Assembly (NCBI GenBank): GCA_017483185.1
Contig: JAFULM010000012.1
Location: 1-58,956, forward strand
DNA length: 58,956 nt
Direction: 5' to 3'
From: Prevotella sp.
Lineage (GTDB): Bacteria; Bacteroidota; Bacteroidia; Bacteroidales; Bacteroidaceae
The position numbers were made by a program, and so were the translations under genes. Each line of letters opens with the position of its first letter. Position 1 is the first letter of the stretch. Under the pieces are notes generated by a model. It saw nothing but the letters and a program-made list of their open reading frames with translations, had not been told where the DNA came from and did not search any database. Below are positions 7,976-16,769 of the stretch, piece after piece.

Positions 7976-10303
7976 TCAGCATGAATATTCGGATGGTGTC
8001 ACGCCGTATTTCTTCTTGAAACAGCGCGAGAAATATCTCGTGTCGGCATATCCGCACTTATAGGCCACATCCGATATGTTCGGCTTCCCGCCATCCGCCG
8101 GACGGCTGAGCATGCGGGCGGCCTGTCTCATGCGGGCGTCGATGAGCAGTTGGGCGGCCGTGATGCCGACGAGCGAACGCAACTTGCGGTTGAGACTGCT
8201 GCGGCTCGAAGCCGCAAAAGCGGCCATGTCGTCGATGTTGGCCTCACTGTTTCCGATGTTCTCCTCTATGTACTGTTCCACACGTTGCAGGAACTTGCGG
8301 TCGCTGTCCGACAGATTTCCGGGCAGACTGTCAATGGGCTGCACGTCCGGTCCGGCCTCCGGCGTCTTGCCGCTGTCCAGCAAGGCCATGTACTTGTCGA
8401 GCAGTTCGCGGCGCTGCCGATTCAGTGAGCGGATATAGAACATGGTGTGTATGACTGCCGAGATAACGCCAGCGATGAGCAACCAAAGCATTATCCGTGC
8501 CCAAAGTGTCTCATACCAGTGATATTTCACGACGATGACGACTTTGCGGTTGTTGTCCGTCCAACGGCCGTATCGGTCGGTCGACTGTATCTCCAACACA
8601 TATTCGCCGGGCTGCATGTCGTAAAACGTAAGTGTGCGCTGCTTGTCAGCCACGCTCCATGCCGCATCTCCGATACGGCTGCGATAGCAGATTTCCGAGT
8701 TATCATGGTAGCACAGTGCGGCAAATGACAGGGAGAAGTTCCTCTCGTCTGTGTCTATGACTATCGTGTCGCGGGCACACACACCGAGGTCCGGCAGCTT
8801 TCCGTTGACCGAAAGACAGGTCAGGCGTATCGGCGGCGTGACGTCCCGCGTCTCCATGCTGCGGCGGGTGGCCACATAGGCTCCCTGTTCCTGCCCGAAT
8901 ATCCATGAGCCATCGTAGAGACGGAGCGGACGTTCTTCCGAAAAATGGCATCTGTCGGTCCAAAAACTGCGCGCGTAGGTAACCGTACGGTCGCTGTCCG
9001 GCTCAAACTCCATGACCCGGTCGACGCAGACGACCAATATCCTGTCGTCGTCCTTCGTCGTCATGGCCAGACAGGCGTCGGAGGTAAGCGAGGAATTTGC
9101 ACTGTTGAAATTGGTGAACGACGGCTCCGGCGTCATCAGCTCCTTCCCGTCTATCATGTCTATGCCGTGGTTGACGGTGGCGACGAATATCCGTCCACGC
9201 ACGTCGGCCGTCACGTCCATGACAGCGTTGTTGCACAGGCTCTCCTTCCTTTCGCCGTCGCGCGTCAGCCTTCGGAACGTTGTCCGACGGATGTCCCGGC
9301 GGTCTATCCGGCCCACGACGAGCCCGTTTGTCGTCGCGCAGACAAGGTTTCCGTCGGAGGTGATGAGCAGACGCCTCACCTTGTCATGCTCCACGTTTGC
9401 CTCGCCGCCGCTGAAACCGACAGTTTCTGGATTGGCTGACGCCGGATCGGGCACACACTGGATACCGCCGCCGAACGAAGCTAACCACAGACGGCCGTCA
9501 CGATCTTCCACGATGTGATAGATGACGTCACACAGCCGGCTTTCAATCCGCTTGACCTCAAACCCATTGTCCGACACGGGACGCAGTCGCAGCAAAGCCC
9601 CGGGCTTGCATCCCACCCACACATCTCCACAGCGCGTCTGCACAAGACAGTAGGCCCTGTATCCGAAGCGGGTCTTCTCCTTGTGGATGCGCCCGTCGCC
9701 GCCGACATATCCGATGAGCTTGTTGTCACGGTCGTAGATGCGGACTGTCTCGTCATCCTTCGTAGCGAGCCACCAACGTTGCCGGTTGTCTCGCATGAAG
9801 GCCCTCGCCTGAACATCTTCCGTACCGGGGACGAGTGACGCAGGACGATGTTCGCTGACGGTCTTGGTCATGCCGTAGCGCTCTATCTGCCACTGATTTC
9901 CCTCTCTGTCGGTGAGCGGCGCCGGAATTTCCGGAGGATTGATGGCGGGCGGGACATGGCGGGCGACGTCATGAAGGCGGTATGTACGCGTGTCAAACAT
10001 GAACGAGCCGCCGGTTGTCCGGCAGACGATGTTGCCCCGGCCGTCAAGCTCCATCTTTCTTATGACCTCCGAACTGATGTGTGTTCCGTCGCCCGGTCGC
10101 GCCTTTATCTGCCGGAACTCATAGCCATCGTAGCGGCAGAGACCGTTCCACGTCGAGACCCAGATGAAGCCCTGGCGGTCCTGGACGATGCCGGAGACGA
10201 CCCAGTGGGGCAGCCCGGAATGGATGTCGTAGGTGGTTGTGCGCTGCGGATAGGCGCATATCATGTTCAGGCAGAACATTATTAATATAAAGAGGTGTCT
10301 CAT
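7976..10303 (-). CDS. Membrane-spanning propeller/AraC regulator without kinase or receiver
   Basis: A 775-residue regulator. Residues 1-20 are a signal peptide. Residues 21 to about 520 contain propeller-type repeats (GFIWVSTWNGLCRYDG, GDVWVGCKPGALLRL, GRLWLASFGGGIQCVPD), then a Y_Y_Y-type domain. A transmembrane helix (LWLLIAGVISAVIHTMFYI) lies near residues 612-632. The cytoplasmic part is only a short linker and an AraC-type DNA-binding domain (about 676-775, ending ADTRYFSRCFKKKYGVTPSEY). Hybrid two-component regulators of Bacteroidetes share the ends, but here histidine kinase, ATPase and receiver are all absent. It would therefore sense a periplasmic ligand and bind DNA directly from the membrane. 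It is divergent from the GH95 fucosidase gene, a likely target. Confidence 0.85.
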   Translation of the reverse strand: MRHLFILIMFCLNMICAYPQRTTTYDIHSGLPHWVVSGIVQDRQGFIWVSTWNGLCRYDGYEFRQIKARPGDGTHISSEVIRKMELDGRGNIVCRTTGGSFMFDTRTYRLHDVARHVPPAINPPEIPAPLTDREGNQWQIERYGMTKTVSEHRPASLVPGTEDVQARAFMRDNRQRWWLATKDDETVRIYDRDNKLIGYVGGDGRIHKEKTRFGYRAYCLVQTRCGDVWVGCKPGALLRLRPVSDNGFEVKRIESRLCDVIYHIVEDRDGRLWLASFGGGIQCVPDPASANPETVGFSGGEANVEHDKVRRLLITSDGNLVCATTNGLVVGRIDRRDIRRTTFRRLTRDGERKESLCNNAVMDVTADVRGRIFVATVNHGIDMIDGKELMTPEPSFTNFNSANSSLTSDACLAMTTKDDDRILVVCVDRVMEFEPDSDRTVTYARSFWTDRCHFSEERPLRLYDGSWIFGQEQGAYVATRRSMETRDVTPPIRLTCLSVNGKLPDLGVCARDTIVIDTDERNFSLSFAALCYHDNSEICYRSRIGDAAWSVADKQRTLTFYDMQPGEYVLEIQSTDRYGRWTDNNRKVVIVVKYHWYETLWARIMLWLLIAGVISAVIHTMFYIRSLNRQRRELLDKYMALLDSGKTPEAGPDVQPIDSLPGNLSDSDRKFLQRVEQYIEENIGNSEANIDDMAAFAASSRSSLNRKLRSLVGITAAQLLIDARMRQAARMLSRPADGGKPNISDVAYKCGYADTRYFSRCFKKKYGVTPSEYSC

Positions 10304-10356
10304 CGGTCAGCAGTTTGTCGTCCGGTCACAGACCGTTCGAAGAAATATAAACTTCT

Positions 10357-10364
10357 GCAAATAT
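10357..10364 (-). promoter_or_regulatory. -7 box (TATATTTG) for the propeller/AraC regulator
   Basis: TATATTTG on the minus strand, 54 nt upstream of the ATG at 10303. No clear -33 element. Confidence 0.45.
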
Positions 10365-10472
10365 ACGAAAAAAGGCGGCCGTAGCGTCCGAAAAACGTGT
10401 AAAAAACGTCCGATGAGCCCTTTTTGCATCATGAATGGGCACTTTTTCCACATATTTTATGTGCACTGCCGC

Positions 10473-10480
10473 TATCTTTG
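10473..10480 (+). promoter_or_regulatory. -7 box (TATCTTTG) for the GH95 gene
   Basis: TATCTTTGC matches the consensus. It lies about 155 nt upstream of the GH95 start, giving a long 5' leader rich in CG dinucleotides. It is divergent from the regulator promoter at 10357-10364. Confidence 0.5.
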
Positions 10481-10634
10481 CGGACAATAGCGCCTACCGC
10501 GGAACGGCCTCCCGACAAGCCGGTCCGGCCGCGGCCGAAACCCGACCGAAACCGCACGGCAAAGGCGTGAGCGGTATGCACGACAACGTGGAAAGGTTCT
10601 TGAAAACGAAATTCTATCTATATTAATAAAACCT

Positions 10635-13600
10635 ATGACAATGAACAACAAAAAAAACAAGAAGCCATTATTCCGCTTAGGACTGCTACTGATGCTGCTC
10701 CTCGGTGGAATGGATGCCGCCGCGGTTCAAACCGTGGTGGCAAAGTGGGAATTCACGACGGGCTACGATTCTGAAAAGGACGGCACCGCGATCATCTTCA
10801 CCCCGAACACATTAGGATGGGCACGCATCGCCAACACTTATTGGAGTAAGCAACAGCCCTACTTCCTTCCGAACGAATGTGCAATGGTTCCGGAAGACTG
10901 TCGGGTGACCGTCCACACAAGCGACGGCCGGTGGGAGGTGACCTCCAGCGGTTCGACCCCGAACTATCTGCTGCGCCTCAACACGGCGTCCACCGACAAG
11001 TTCACGGCAAAGGCCGACTATACCGACGGCACGAAACACGACCAGTATTTTGAAGTCTCCATGCCGACAACCGACCTCAGCAACATCAAACTGAACTTCG
11101 CCATCGGTGACGGTTCCAGCTCGGCGACGAAGTTTGGCGTGGTCTACTCCACCGACGGCGGCAGCACGTGGAAAGTCCTCAACGACTACACTGCGGGGGC
11201 ACACTGGAACACATACGTCGACGCCAACTACAACCTCGACGCCGACAACAAGGAAAGCCTTATAATACGCATGCTGATACAGTCTGCAACCAAGACGAGC
11301 AACTATAACCTGAAGTACGTCAATATCTACGCGGAGGACACACAGGCGCCCCGCCTCAAGGACATCACGCCGGCCGACAATGCCGCCGGTGTCGTTCCGA
11401 CGGGAAAGATTATCCTCAACTTCAACGAGGGCGTGACAGCGAAAGGCAACGCAACGGCTACACTCACCAACAACGCCACGGGCAAGAGCCAAAAGCTCTC
11501 GCCCGTCGTCAACGTCAACAAGGTGACATTCGCCTTCGCCGACCTTGACCTCACGACGTCCTATTCGTTCAATCTGCCCGCCGGCTCGCTGGCCGACCTT
11601 GCCGGAAACGTCTACGACACGCCTGTCACCACGACATTCACAACGTCTGACACACGCCCCGTTCCACCTCCCGTACTCGAAAGCAAGAACCGTCTCTGGT
11701 ATCATCGCCCGGCCAAATACTGGGAGGAAGCCCTGCCGCTGGGCAACGGACGCCTTGGAGCAATGGTCAGCGGAAGCGTGGCCGTAGACACGCTGCAGCT
11801 CAACGAAGACACGTTCTGGGGCCAGTCGCCCAACCGCAACCACAACGCCAACGCCAAATCGGTGCTGTCGCAGGTTCAGCAATATATCTTCAACAGAAAC
11901 TATGTGGAAGCCCAGAAGCTGGCCATACCTAACTGGATGTCGACCACTTCACACGGTGCGCAATATCAGGCGGCAGGATGTGTGCTCATCTCATTCCCCG
12001 GACAGCGCTACGACGACGAGGAGGCTGGACAGACGGATAACGCCATTGACGCACAGGCATACGTACGTTCGCTCGACATATCAAACGCCACCGCCACGAC
12101 GTCATATATCGTCAACGGTGTCACATATACCCGAACCGTATTCACATCGCTGGAAGACAATGTCACAATCATGCGCATTGAGGCTTCCGAACCCGGCAAA
12201 CTGAACTTCAACGTGAGCTATGCCGCACCGGTAAAAACCAATATGGAGAAACTGGACATCAACAGGATTAACGCCGACGGTATGATCGAGGCGTCTCTCA
12301 TCCCGTCAAAAGCCCAGTCGGAAAACGTCGACAACAAGCTCAACTGCTATACTTTCATCAAAGTGATAAACGACGGAGGCACACAGACAAACTCCGGGAC
12401 ACAGAACATCATGCAGAGCGGTCTCGTGGCCGGCAATCCGAAGGCACCGGCCATAGAGGTCAAGGACGCCACATCGGCCACCATCGTCATTTCGTCGGCC
12501 ACCAATTTTGTCAACTACAACGACATCAGCGCTGACGCGGAGGCCAAGGCTCTGGCCTACATGAACGGATATCTCGCCAAGAACAAGGACTATGAGACTG
12601 CGCTCAACGGTCATGTTACAAAATACAAGGAGCAGTTTGACCGCGTCAGCATCGACCTCGGCACCAATGACGAGCAGGAGAAGAAGGACACGGAGACGCG
12701 CATAAAGGAGTTCAAGACGACAGTAGCCGACCCGGGACTCGTGGCAAACTATTTCCAGTTCGGACGTTATCTGCTCATATCCTCATCCCAACCGGGCACG
12801 CAACCGGCCAACCTGCAAGGTATATGGAACCCTAACGCACGCCAATATCCGGCATGGGACTCAAAATATACGTCAAACATCAACGTCGAGATGAACTACT
12901 GGCCGGCTGAGGTGGCCAATCTGTCCGAGTGTCACGACCCGTTCATACAGATGGTAAAGGACGTTTCCGTCACCGGTGCTGACGCCGCAAAGGAAATGTA
13001 CGGCGCACGCGGATGGGTGCTTCATCACAACACGGACATCTGGCGCACCACGGGAGCCGTTGACAACGGAGCCGTCGGCGTATGGCCCACATGCAACGCA
13101 TGGTTCTGCTCCCACCTTTGGGAAAAATATCTGTTCTCGGGCGACAAGACTTACCTTGCGGAAATATATCCGGTCATGAAGGGATGCGCCCAGTTCTTCC
13201 AGGACTTTTTGGTCAAAGACCCCAACACGGGATATATGGTCGTGTGTCCGTCAAACTCTCCCGAAAACCATCCCGGACTCTATTCCTATAATAAGGATGA
13301 CGGTTCGAAGGTGAATGTGGCGCTGTTCGGCGGCGTAGCTATGGACAACCAGATGGTCTACGACGTACTGAAAAACACGGCTGAAGCCGCACGCGAGCTC
13401 GGCGTTGACGAAGATTTCGCAACTCAGCTCGACGAGCTTAAGGCCCGTCTGACTCCCTATAAGATAGGCAAATACGGTCAGATACAGGAATGGCAGGAGG
13501 ACTGGGACCGCGAGAACACCTCACACCGCCATCTGTCACACCTTTGGGGAGCATTCCCTGGAAATCAGGTTTCACCCTACGTCAATCCGACGGTCTATCA

Positions 13601-14384
13601 GGGTGTCCACAAATCGCTTGTCGGACGCGGCGATGCGGCACGCGGATGGTCAATGGGATGGAAAGTCTGCCAATGGGCCCGCATGCTTGACGGCGACCAT
13701 GCACTGAACATCATCAAGAACCAGCTGCGCCTGATGGATCCAAACGCCACAATGAACGATGCCGACGGAGGTACATACGCCAACATGTTTGACGCTCACG
13801 CGCCCTTCCAAATCGACGGAAACTTCGGCTGCTGTGCCGGCATTGCCGAAATGCTGCTGCAATCTCACGCCGGATTCATCCATCTGCTTCCCGCCCTACC
13901 CTCGTCGTGGAAGAACGGTGAGGTCAACGGTCTGCGCTCACGCGGCGGCTTTGTCGTCACCGAGCTGAAGTGGAAAGACGGCAACGTAGAGTCCGTGAAA
14001 ATCAAGTCAACCATCGGCGGCAACCTCCGTCTGCGCAGCCATACGCAGCTGAAAATGGCTGACGGCACGCCGCTTGCCACCGCCTCGGGCGACAACACCA
14101 ACGCGCTGACGCAACCATACGTCATGCCCGACCCGATAGTCGCCGACAAGTCGAAGATACCTTCAACCACACTTTCCACATCTTATCTTTATGACATCCC
14201 CACAACGGCCGGTCAGGAGATTGAACTGATCAACATCTCCGGAACCGTCGGCATCAACAGCGTCGACGCCGCAGCTCCCTCCGTCGCTGACAATGACAGA
14301 CTGTTCAAGCTCAACGGACAGCCCGCAACGGAGTCATACCGCGGAATCATTGTCAAGAATGGCATAAAGTATAGCAACCGGTAA
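10635..14384 (+). CDS. Secreted GH95 alpha-L-fucosidase with N-terminal Ig-like domains
   Basis: A 1249-residue exported glycosidase. Residues 1-33 form a signal peptide (hydrophobic core LGLLLMLLLGG). Residues ~34-233 form a beta-rich domain of unknown family and ~234-340 an SbsA-like Ig domain (ADNAAGVVPTGKIILNFNEGV). From ~348 the GH95 catalytic region follows: LWYHRPAKYWEEALPLGNGR, QLNEDTFWGQSP, NVEMNYWPAEVANLSE (containing the paired Asn of the family) and HRHLSHLWGAFPG. GH95 enzymes release terminal alpha-1,2-linked L-fucose (some act on L-galactose). The C-terminus ends LNGQPATESYRG...NGIKYSNR, a tail related to that of the 38.6 kb secreted protein. Starts at 10635 and 10641 are both possible. 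A strong terminator follows. Confidence 0.92.
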   Translation: MTMNNKKNKKPLFRLGLLLMLLLGGMDAAAVQTVVAKWEFTTGYDSEKDGTAIIFTPNTLGWARIANTYWSKQQPYFLPNECAMVPEDCRVTVHTSDGRWEVTSSGSTPNYLLRLNTASTDKFTAKADYTDGTKHDQYFEVSMPTTDLSNIKLNFAIGDGSSSATKFGVVYSTDGGSTWKVLNDYTAGAHWNTYVDANYNLDADNKESLIIRMLIQSATKTSNYNLKYVNIYAEDTQAPRLKDITPADNAAGVVPTGKIILNFNEGVTAKGNATATLTNNATGKSQKLSPVVNVNKVTFAFADLDLTTSYSFNLPAGSLADLAGNVYDTPVTTTFTTSDTRPVPPPVLESKNRLWYHRPAKYWEEALPLGNGRLGAMVSGSVAVDTLQLNEDTFWGQSPNRNHNANAKSVLSQVQQYIFNRNYVEAQKLAIPNWMSTTSHGAQYQAAGCVLISFPGQRYDDEEAGQTDNAIDAQAYVRSLDISNATATTSYIVNGVTYTRTVFTSLEDNVTIMRIEASEPGKLNFNVSYAAPVKTNMEKLDINRINADGMIEASLIPSKAQSENVDNKLNCYTFIKVINDGGTQTNSGTQNIMQSGLVAGNPKAPAIEVKDATSATIVISSATNFVNYNDISADAEAKALAYMNGYLAKNKDYETALNGHVTKYKEQFDRVSIDLGTNDEQEKKDTETRIKEFKTTVADPGLVANYFQFGRYLLISSSQPGTQPANLQGIWNPNARQYPAWDSKYTSNINVEMNYWPAEVANLSECHDPFIQMVKDVSVTGADAAKEMYGARGWVLHHNTDIWRTTGAVDNGAVGVWPTCNAWFCSHLWEKYLFSGDKTYLAEIYPVMKGCAQFFQDFLVKDPNTGYMVVCPSNSPENHPGLYSYNKDDGSKVNVALFGGVAMDNQMVYDVLKNTAEAARELGVDEDFATQLDELKARLTPYKIGKYGQIQEWQEDWDRENTSHRHLSHLWGAFPGNQVSPYVNPTVYQGVHKSLVGRGDAARGWSMGWKVCQWARMLDGDHALNIIKNQLRLMDPNATMNDADGGTYANMFDAHAPFQIDGNFGCCAGIAEMLLQSHAGFIHLLPALPSSWKNGEVNGLRSRGGFVVTELKWKDGNVESVKIKSTIGGNLRLRSHTQLKMADGTPLATASGDNTNALTQPYVMPDPIVADKSKIPSTTLSTSYLYDIPTTAGQEIELINISGTVGINSVDAAAPSVADNDRLFKLNGQPATESYRGIIVKNGIKYSNR

Positions 14385-14411
14385 GACGATATCATAGATT
14401 AGACATACACT

Positions 14412-14462
14412 AAAAAATCCCGATATACGGCGATGCTGCATCACCTGTATATCGGGATTTTT
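14412..14462. terminator. Bidirectional terminator between GH95 and the 14.5 kb gene
   Basis: AAAAAATCCCGATATAC pairs with GTATATCGGGATTTTT around a ~17-nt loop. A and T runs on either side make it work for both convergent genes. Confidence 0.85.
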
Positions 14463-14513
14463 CCATTATATGCCGTCCATTTTACCGACTGTTGCGATTA
14501 AAAGTTAATTATA

Positions 14514-15011
14514 CTATTTTACATTGATTGTTGCATTGGCCGCAATAGTTGCCTGCACCTCATATCCAGCCGGCATTACAGCCTTTGTTCCCGGAATGAA
14601 TAGACACGGCCATATAATAAGACCCGTAACAACAGCCAAAGGTGTTTTGTTCTTACCTTTGATGCGCACATCTGTATTAGAGAAATAAATAGGAGTTCCG
14701 GATGGTAAGTTCAAATAACTGATATTTATACTTAAACGTCCTTTTGTTCCAACCAAAGAACTTTTCTTCGCTTCTGTTACTTTCCCTTTTACTAAAGTTC
14801 CACTTGGAATAACGCATATTTCATCAACCATGACATCCTGAACGACTTTGAAATCCACCATTTGACCTTCTTCTACATCGGCAGCTTTAACTTGATTGAC
14901 AGACTGTAAAAGTACAATCGTCCCAGCTTTAACAACCACTTCCTTACCTGTTTGAGCTACCATTTTGCCGATGCAAAACATGGTTATAATAATAAGCGAA
15001 ATTATTCTCAT
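14514..15011 (-). CDS. Small exported protein of unknown function
   Basis: A 165-residue protein with a signal peptide (hydrophobic residues 3-17, ending MVAQ). The body looks beta-rich. GTIVLLQSVNQVKAADVEEGQMVDFKVVQDV, then VIPSGTLVKGKVTEAKKS and GRLSINISYLNLPSGTPIYF, form a pattern I have seen in Bacteroidetes exported hypotheticals with a barrel-like domain. A hydrophobic stretch near residues 127-141 (LAVVTGLIIWPCLFI) could be a second membrane segment. It is convergent with GH95. Base composition is more A+T-rich than its neighbours. No function is proposed. Confidence 0.7.
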   Translation of the reverse strand: MRIISLIIITMFCIGKMVAQTGKEVVVKAGTIVLLQSVNQVKAADVEEGQMVDFKVVQDVMVDEICVIPSGTLVKGKVTEAKKSSLVGTKGRLSINISYLNLPSGTPIYFSNTDVRIKGKNKTPLAVVTGLIIWPCLFIPGTKAVMPAGYEVQATIAANATINVK

Positions 15012-15063
15012 TGATTTTATTTCTGATTATGAAAAGGCGTGCAACCATTCTTTATGCCTGTTT

Positions 15064-15183
15064 CCATTCTGGGTTACCGCCAAGTGACCTCACAACTAAC
15101 AAGCACAGAATAGTTCACGCCCAAACGACGTGAACTTTCAGTCTGCCTGTCCTCAGTTGTGAATGTTTGGCGGTATTCAGAAT
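15064..15183. repeat. Nested inverted repeat in the 15.0-15.6 kb gap
   Basis: Imperfect outer arms: ATTCTGGGTTACCGCCAA at left, TTGGCGGTATTCAGAAT at right. They enclose an inner pair AGTTCACG ... CGTGAACT near 15112-15133. About 120 bp, non-coding, resembling a decayed MITE-like hairpin. The rest of the gap to 15605 shows no protein-like frame. Confidence 0.6.
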
Positions 15184-15605
15184 AGAGAGAACAAGAGCTA
15201 AAAGCTCAATATCTATATATGTTTATATGTTCATATCAAGTCATGAAAGAACGGGAAACGCTTTTTCGGTTTGTTTATTGTGCCGTACATTTCAAAACGG
15301 CTGATTTTAATAATTCTAACCTGAGAGACACCTCTTCCCGAGCGGTTCAATCCCTCTTCATTCGTTTCTCTTCTTGTGAATTCTGTCAGTTACCTCCTTT
15401 TTTTCAGGGTTATCAATTTGTTCCGGCCGAACATTCTGTACGAACCGGAACGGAACGCTCTCTACTTCCGCATATAACGGGAAGCCGTATGCAAAGATAT
15501 GGAATAAATCCTGAAACGGCAAAAAAATGTCAAGGAAAAGCAATAAGGTTTGGATTAACCGTTCATATCGGCTCTGCCCTGAAATCCTTTTCGCTCTATG
15601 TCAGC

Positions 15606-16640
15606 TCAAAAATAAGTTCTGACCGCAAAGAGGAACTGGTCGATGAAGATCCGTTTGAACGCAGCGATATTGTTTTGCTCGTAGAACATCAGCATTGCCT
15701 TCTTGTAATCAATGGAATCTACGGTACGGAACGAGATAGGGCAATAGCCGTGCGCAATGAGAATTCCGTTACTCACAATCCGCGCCGTGCGCTTGTTGCC
15801 GTCCGTGAACGCCTGAATATAACTTAGCAGAACGAGGACAAGCAGGGCTTTTTCAAAGACATTAGTCTTGCCGTTGACAAGCCGCACGGTGTCTTCAAGC
15901 GCTTCACGGATTTGAAACTCGTTGTCAAGCGGCATGTAGTTCGTTCCAGTAATGCCGACACGGCGATGGCGGATGTTCCGTTCAACTCCCAGTTCTTTTG
16001 TCAGCAAAGCATGAATCTCCTCTATGCGCCCGACGCTCAAGTCCTGAAGATAGTCCGGCACGTCAAGAATGAAATCGAGCGCGTCCTTGTGATTGAGCAA
16101 CATGAATGCCTCTTCCTTCGTCTTGCCGCCGGCCGTCTGCTTCTCTTTCAGTAGCCGTTCTGTTTCGAGCAGTGAATAGGTATTGCCCTCTATCTGCGAC
16201 GATTTCCACGAAAGGTCAATGCCCAGCCGCTCCATTTCCTTGCGGTATTCAAGCTCCGACATCTCCGACAGATGCTGACGGAAGAGCCGCTGGGCCTCAT
16301 CAAGGGTTTCCAGTTCGGCGTCGGTGAACAGGTCCACCTTGGGCAGTACATCGTTGATGAGGTCAAAATTGAACATCGTCTGCACCTGCCGCTCGTCCTG
16401 GTCCTTGTCGAAATAAGTGTCGAGGTTCAGTTCCATCGTGACATGCGCTTGCGGCGTAAGCCGGTAGCGGGTAGCCGGACCGCGGCCGACCACCTCTATA
16501 TAGCCATTTCTGACGGCCTCGGCAATCAGCCGTTTCAGTGTCGCCGGACTTGAAACTGATGATAACGCAGAGGCAATATCAGCCCTCGAAGCCTCCGGAT
16601 TGTAATGGAGGAACTGAAGTATTTCGATTTCCTGAGTCAT
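15606..16640 (-). CDS. Winged-helix Fic protein with altered catalytic motif
   Basis: A 344-residue protein. Residues 1-65 are a winged helix-turn-helix (EIEILQFLHYNPEASRADIASAL). A Fic domain follows. The autoinhibitory motif SSQIEGN (147-153, pattern S-x3-E-G) lies N-terminal to the Fic core, as in class II Fic proteins. The catalytic loop reads IQAFTDGNKRTAR (275-287), so the usual HPFxxGNxR histidine is Gln276. The DGN and both arginines are kept. Fic proteins transfer AMP to target hydroxyls using that His; without it activity is doubtful. The DNA upstream carries a palindromic operator over the promoter, so the protein probably controls its own expression. Alternatively its main role may be as a nucleotide-responsive repressor. 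Confidence 0.85.
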   Translation of the reverse strand: MTQEIEILQFLHYNPEASRADIASALSSVSSPATLKRLIAEAVRNGYIEVVGRGPATRYRLTPQAHVTMELNLDTYFDKDQDERQVQTMFNFDLINDVLPKVDLFTDAELETLDEAQRLFRQHLSEMSELEYRKEMERLGIDLSWKSSQIEGNTYSLLETERLLKEKQTAGGKTKEEAFMLLNHKDALDFILDVPDYLQDLSVGRIEEIHALLTKELGVERNIRHRRVGITGTNYMPLDNEFQIREALEDTVRLVNGKTNVFEKALLVLVLLSYIQAFTDGNKRTARIVSNGILIAHGYCPISFRTVDSIDYKKAMLMFYEQNNIAAFKRIFIDQFLFAVRTYF

Positions 16641-16653
16641 ATAAATTTGCTTT

Positions 16654-16738
16654 ATCGGCTCAAAATTACTAAAAATCGGCGGAAAATCGGCTCACGTTGA
16701 GCCGATAAATGCCTTTTTCGGGACTTTTTTGAGCCGAT
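16654..16738. promoter_or_regulatory. Operator array upstream of the fic gene
   Basis: Repeats of ATCGGCTCA: one at 16654-16662, a partial ATCGGC at 16675-16680, an exact palindrome at 16686-16706 (ATCGGCTCA, 3 nt, TGAGCCGAT), and an inverted half-site at 16730-16738. They surround the minus-strand -7 box TAATTTTG at 16661-16668. The likely binder is the gene's own winged helix. Confidence 0.75.
16661..16668 (-). promoter_or_regulatory. -7 box (TAATTTTG) of the fic gene
   Basis: TAATTTTG on the minus strand, 20 nt upstream of the ATG, overlapping the first ATCGGCTCA operator by two bases. Binding there should block initiation. Confidence 0.6.
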
Positions 16739-16769
16739 AGGCATGACAGGCAGGCCGTGGCGGACACCG

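Noticed and set aside
10812-11882. A 356-codon minus-strand frame opposite the GH95 gene
   Set aside because: It lies wholly within the GH95 coding region in an antisense frame, with no motifs.
15219-15827. A plus-strand frame beginning in the gap before the fic gene
   Set aside because: Its second half is antisense to fic and its first half reads as low-information sequence.
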